This document shows, piece by piece, positions 29,701 through 34,722 of a stretch of 34,722 nt of DNA (positions within the stretch are counted from its first letter, which is position 1; each line of letters opens with the position of its first letter). The stretch comes from Mesotaenium endlicherianum. Its lineage: Eukaryota; Streptophyta; Zygnematophyceae; Zygnematales; Mesotaeniaceae. Both the position numbers and the translations under genes were made by a program. The DNA lies in assembly GCA_009602735.1 (NCBI GenBank), contig WELA01007268.1, positions 80,830 through 115,551 on the forward strand. Reading direction: 5' to 3'. The notes below the pieces were generated by a model. That model was not told the DNA's origin. It searched no databases and worked only from the letters and a program-made list of their open reading frames with translations.

Positions 29701-32700
29701 AGAAGGCATACAAAACCTCCACCTCTTTGAGGACAACTTCTCAAAAGTATAGCACAAATATGATGCGGACCAATTGAATTAGCTCTATAATAGTAATAAG
29801 GTCAAATAAGTTAAATCACTCTTGGCTTTGGAATGCTTACTTACTTAAGCATTTAAATTTCACTTTGTTCTTTTCACTTGTGTTGTACTTGTTGCACATA
29901 TGTTTAGCTTTTAGACACTCGATTGTGAATATATAGAGCTTTTGTTTTCTCACGCGTTGGCAAAAGGAAGTGGTGGTGACTGAGGGTCTATAGAATATAT
30001 GTGGACTTTATAATATCTGAAACTTATAGAAGAACAAGATGACACATGATGAGAATCACATGCCCTTAATCCATAAAATGTTGTTAAACTACGTTACTAA
30101 TATAAACGCAATAAAACTTAAGAATATACTAGTACCGATGAAGTTGGAATCTTCTTGTGATAGCTTGATTGTCACAAGTTGAGCCTGCTACCTTTCATGA
30201 AGCTGGTTGGCCATGGTGCGTACTTTTGTAGATTCTACTTTGGCATATTTTCACGCTATGAACGTTGATATTAGGCTTCAAATAAATGCCGTTCTTAGAG
30301 GTTGATGCCTATATGTATTCGCACGTATTAATACATATTATTCGGCTAAGGCCAATTCTTGACTCAACGCGAGCAACCTTTTATGTTACTCAAGTTTGTG
30401 CTTCAAGCTGACGACAACTCACACCACCATACCAATTGGCATCTCGGTGCAATTTGATGCCTCACGCACTTGAGATTGCTTGATCTCCCTTTGCATACCA
30501 GAGGGACACCTCAGGCTTGCTCTGGATGGCTTAGGATTACACGAGTTGGCTTGAAGGCTTAGATGAGGATGAATTGTCATAATATAGTTGAAATTCGCAT
30601 AATGAAGAAAAAATAGACTTTAAAGAATTAAAATTTTGAACTTACACGTGCCATTCTACTCATCGTCAAGACTAGGTGGTAAAGTTGACGTGCAAACGTA
30701 CCGCAAACAAGATATAATCTGACGAGTCTCTTTTTGGAGGTAAATCTCCATACCAACCAAGTTTGGAATCAATGAAGAAAAAAAATTCACAAAAATGTGG
30801 TCAGGGACATTTTTCCAAACTTTTCTCTTTACCATTTTCCTCTAAATTTTCTTTTTTTCTGTTACGTTCATTTGCCCTTTCGTTCCGTAATTTGACTATT
30901 AAAAGTTGGAAAAAAGTGGTATTGTAGTGAAACAGATAGATGAAGTACTTAGTAAAGTACAATACTTTATCCATTCAAGACAAGGATCTTTGAACACAAG
31001 TGGTAGCTTTTTGAAAGAGAGATGGCTTCTAGAAAGTTAATATATTTCTGGAAGTCGGCAAGTACATGAGTGATTCTGGAATGCCTTTCTAAGTTCTAGC
31101 TCTTGTTTATTACTTGCTACATAAGTAATTTCTAGGAAGGTGCATGTTGATGTGTTGGCACCCAACACATCCCAAAACTTGCCACCTTTCTCTAGAATAA
31201 TGTACACATGTCCTTTTGACCAGAAAATGGCACATTTGACTTTTGCCACATGGAGTTCTTCTAGGTCCTTCCTCTAACTTCGAAAATGCCTCAGAAGGTT
31301 CAAAGGACGTGAACCAAGTCACTAGAGTATCTATTCACACTTGAATCCACACAAAACTACTCCAAAAATATTCAAAAGCATTAAAATAAGACAAACTAAT
31401 TTATTCTAACTCATATCACTACAGGTATTCTGCATTTTCGATGAGGTACAATTCTAAGAGGGATATATATTATCAAAATTGGCTGAAAGGACGGGTCTCT
31501 TCAATTTATAAGAGACATCTTAATCATGGAAAAATAAAGACACCATTATAAAAGCATGTCAATACATTTTTGATGCATATCTTTATAACATATGCCCATT
31601 GCCAACTCTTTTGTTTGGACATTTACGTGTAAGTTGGAAACATGACTGTGTGAGGATGGATTGTGTTTGAGATGTATTCGCACTCGTCTAATCCTAAAAT
31701 GTATAGGATGACATATTGGGGGTCCTACTTTTAATTTTTTGATTTTGGGTTTCGGATTTAGGATTTGAGTTAGCAACGCTCTTCCATTACATTAAATTTT
31801 AAAGCTGACTCAACCGTATGAAACTTAATGACTAAACCTTGCCCTCATTGCAACTTGCATAATGACGGCAATCTATTCCTCAATACTCTTACACTGGTGT
31901 ACACCACCTATCTTCTTATGTTATTAATTCACGATTAAACAAGAAATAATGTTTTTTGTTGTCTTTCATTTTATTGTTCTCAATTGTTACATGTTTTTTT
32001 ATAATCAACAATTTTTGATTGATCTCTTTAATCAACACACACACGTCAATTCACACTTTAAAACCTTAAAGTGATCTCTGGAAATTGTTAAATGTATTTT
32101 TTGTCGTAAAAATTTATGTAATCAATTTATTAGATTTTTGGACATTATGTATTCATACTCAACCACCTTATTTACTTAAATTACGTAAGAATGTTAGAAT
32201 GTTTTAAATCTATTGTTGACATGTATATTAATGCAGTTTACAATACACTTCAAAATATACGTGATCAGCCCCCACTTCTTAAGTCGTCAGCATTTTGTGA
32301 ATACGCTTGTGCGTGTTGCTCGTGATCATGGACGGGGAATAGGAATGATGGAAATGACAACACACGACCATGGTGATGCTACAATGCTTTGCGGCAAGAT
32401 CGCAACTTTCTTGTGTTTTTACCACAGTGTGTCAATCTTGAAACTTCAAGCATAGAGGTTTCATGCATATCATGGTATTTTTCGAGGCTATTGGATTCTC
32501 CAGGATCCCTTAAGATGGTCATGATTCTCTAAAGTCTTGAGAGCAAGACACATGTGTACATGCATGACGTATTTTTATTGGCCTTCAAATAGAGGGTTCA
32601 CTTTGTTGGTATTCCATAGTCGCTTGTAATGGAATGCTTATAAACCTTCAGGACTATTTTGACAGTACCCTTTCAAGTGGTCCTGGTGATATTCCCACGC

Positions 32701-32730
32701 TTTAACCCGCTACAACCTGTTTGAAAGTCG

Positions 32731-32780
32731 AGCCTTGGACCTGCTTGGACTCGTTTGGACTGGCTTGGACCTGCTTGGAC
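32731..32780. repeat. 10-bp tandem repeat, five units ending TTGGAC
   Basis: Five ten-base units (AGCCTTGGAC, CTGCTTGGAC, TCGTTTGGAC, TGGCTTGGAC, CTGCTTGGAC) lie head to tail. The apparent leucine-rich frame through it is a by-product of the repeat. Confidence 0.85.
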
Positions 32781-34090
32781 CTCAATTGCTCCGTCTGCTC
32801 CAAGTTGCTAGATTGATCAAAAAAAGATCAACGGATTCTTTTCGCCCGCGCGATATTGGTAGATGTTTTCTGAACGGTCACGCAACATTTAACCCTCATA
32901 TAGTACCATACAAGCATGTGCGCGCTTTAAGTTAAGTGGAAGATCTATGTAGTTTGGCGCAGTGACGGCAGATGTGTTGCAGCTAAAAGTAGTTGGGTTA
33001 AGCTCGGCAGAGGATTAGGCACGACAATTCGAAGTGGAGGGGCAAGAGGAAAATATAACATTGTAACTCCATCTTATGTTGGCATTTGCGGTGGCTTTTG
33101 CTGGGGCTTGTCAATCTTCTCGATGGTCTCGTGACAGCCTTGTAGTTGCTTGAGGCAGGGACCCGACTCTTCTTTCTCTTAAACTAGCTTCTAGTATCTT
33201 CAATATTTAACGGTGGCAACATCGTGAGATTGTTTGTGGCGTGGTGTTCAGTATCAAAATATCATGAAGGCCATTTATTGTCGAGAGTAGTGCAGCTGGA
33301 AACTGCAAAATATCGAGTTACCTCTGCGCATGAAACGTAGAGCAAACAAATAACACGCGATCAACCGCCTTCATTCAACTAAGCGAGGGCATGACTTGGA
33401 TTATTCGATATTTCTGCAAGAGTATCTTGGAATTTTTCTAAAGCGTGCCCGTTTCCAAGTTCCTAATTTTAGAATTCCAAGCAGAAGTATCAGCAGCATC
33501 CTCCTTCTCTTCTGGTGCTCCCCATCAAATTATGTTAAAGCTGTGGGAAGGTGCAACTAAATGCAAAACTTGCTCATTTGATGGTATAAAATAATAATGA
33601 ACTTAATTAGCAGTTGAGGTTGGTTAGGATACCAGTGTTAACAGAGCAGCGTAATACTCTTAAGCATTATTTCTGCTACTCTGGGCTAACTCTGGGCGGC
33701 TACTGGCCATGGGAAACTGGACGGGCACTTTCTCTCTGTGGGCAGTGTCAAAAACCATGACCTTATTTCTCTTCAATAACTCCCATATTTCACCCTCTTA
33801 TTGCCCCTCAAGGCTCTCACCAAATAGGATGAGGCCTCTCAGGTGCTGCTGCAGTGACACGAATGAATCAATCTGGCTGAACAATAACATATAAAAGAAT
33901 CTGAATTCGACATACACACACACACGCCCACACCCTAGCTCTATCCCCCCGAGTCTCAAGCACTCCATCCGGGCCTGTCCCCTGACCCCGAGCCTCGGCT
34001 CGAGTGTGTGGGCATAAGCATGGTCGCGGCTGCACAAGAGCAACAACGGACGCTCCTGGCAGCAGCGAGCGGGGAGCTCTCATCTCCCCC

Positions 34091-34331
34091 TCAGTTGGCG
34101 TTGCTGTCGGGGGACACAATCACGTGGAGCCCCTCCATGGCCATGAGGCGGCGGCCATAGCTGCTGGTGGAGGAGCCCGCGCTGAGCGCGTAGCGGGAGA
34201 CGGTGCAATCGGTGGCCAGCAGCGAGCTCGCCTCGTATTGCGTCATGGTGTAGTCGAGGAAGCCCTCGGCGTTGTCACCCGGCACCATGTCCACTCCCAG
34301 GTGGTCGTTCCTCACCAGCTGCTGCTTCTCC
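34091..34331 (-). CDS. Gene C: Root_cap-domain paralogue, last exon only
   Basis: The terminal exon of a third paralogue. An acceptor (TGCTTGCAG) enters in phase 2, exactly as in exon 4 of genes A and B, and 79 complete codons follow before the stop. HMVPGDNAEGFLDGEASDYEAS in A corresponds to DMVPGDNAEGFLDYTMTQYEAS here, and the closing SDCKASRFAR motif to TDCTVSRYAL. The tail ends in MAMEGLHVIVSPDSNAN and differs from both neighbours. Upstream exons are beyond the right end of the window; the 34332-34722 stretch is intron and contains CCCCCAG repeats. Gene C lies upstream of and in tandem with gene A. Confidence 0.82.
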
Positions 34332-34360
34332 CTGCAAGCACACGCCTCATGTCAAACCCC

Positions 34361-34396
34361 AGCCAGCAGCCCCCAGCCCCCAGCCCCCAGCCCCGC
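34361..34396. repeat. (CCCCCAG)n short tandem repeat in gene C intron
   Basis: Several CCCCCAG units in a row, about 30 bp upstream (in the gene sense) of the gene C last-exon acceptor. The other strand is a candidate G-quadruplex. Confidence 0.7.
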
Positions 34397-34722
34397 ACGA
34401 GAGAGCAGTCAGCGGCAGAATACGAGAAACGGTATCGGCTCACTGAGCCCGGTTGTGGCCTGCGAGAGAAGAGGCTAGAGAGGCAACCCAGCAATAACAC
34501 AGCTGCAGCAGCTCAAAAGCGAGACACTGGAAGCCAGCAATGCCTCGACCAGATGCCACACTTCACTAGTGAATGACTGCAAACAAACCCCATTGCTGTG
34601 GAATGACTAGCACCAGCACCATCACCTGCTACCGGTCTAGCAGCCTACTGCAGAGTGTCTGTGGGGCAAAGGCTCAAAGCAGAGGCTGTATAGGATGGCC
34701 TGCTGTGGGGGAAAGCGGGGGG

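Larger units (their letters stand above)
28302..34090. other. AT-rich intergenic region between genes C and A
   Basis: Nearly 5.8 kb without a recognisable gene. All frames are short and free of known motifs. It holds two 10-bp tandem repeats (28841-28880, 32731-32780) and a decayed repeat shared with 8560-9240. It should also contain the gene C 3' UTR near its right edge. Confidence 0.6.

Overview
The window is nuclear DNA of a streptophyte, meaning a land plant or a close algal relative. Three things point there: genes of plant-specific families (RUS3/DUF647, DOG1 domain, Root_cap domain), split genes with ordinary GT-AG introns, and a Ty3-type chromovirus primed from plant initiator-Met tRNA. 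I cannot name the species. Runs of G at both ends (10 at the left, 6 at the right) look like contig edges. Exons are GC-rich, and the intergenic DNA at about 4-10 kb and 28-34 kb is AT-rich.

Layout. (1) 19-3816, plus strand: the 3' part of a RUS3-like gene, with introns full of simple repeats, a 36-bp perfect palindrome and alternating purine-pyrimidine tracts. (2) 6331-7170, minus: an apparently single-exon DOG1-domain gene. (3) 10064-34331, minus: at least three paralogous genes for secreted proteins, here called B, A and C from left to right, in transcription order C, A, B. The A and B proteins have a signal peptide, a cysteine-rich PAN/Apple-like module and a Root_cap domain. A (25459-28035) is complete in four exons. 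C enters from the right with only its last exon. B (10064-23559) has the same exon plan and phases as A, but its exon 3 carries a one-base insertion and a stop codon.

(4) Intron 1 of gene B, about 10.6 kb, holds a complete 8.8-kb LTR retrotransposon (13351-22167, target duplication AATGG) and a solo LTR of the same family (22415-23136, target duplication CTATG). Both lie in the same direction as the gene. The element encodes gag, pol (protease, RT, RNase H, integrase, then a chromodomain after a one-base frame break) and a third ORF of 558 codons between pol and the 3' LTR. Gag and pol are joined by a textbook -1 frameshift signal: a T_TTA_AAA slippery heptamer, a 7-nt spacer and a perfect 10-bp stem-loop.

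The observations most worth following up are the frameshift cassette, the unrecognised third ORF (bracketed by repeated pre-LTR motifs and preceded by intron-like signals), the PAN/Apple-Root_cap architecture, and the choice between decay and a new 58-nt intron in gene B. I saw no CRISPR array, operon, tRNA or rRNA.
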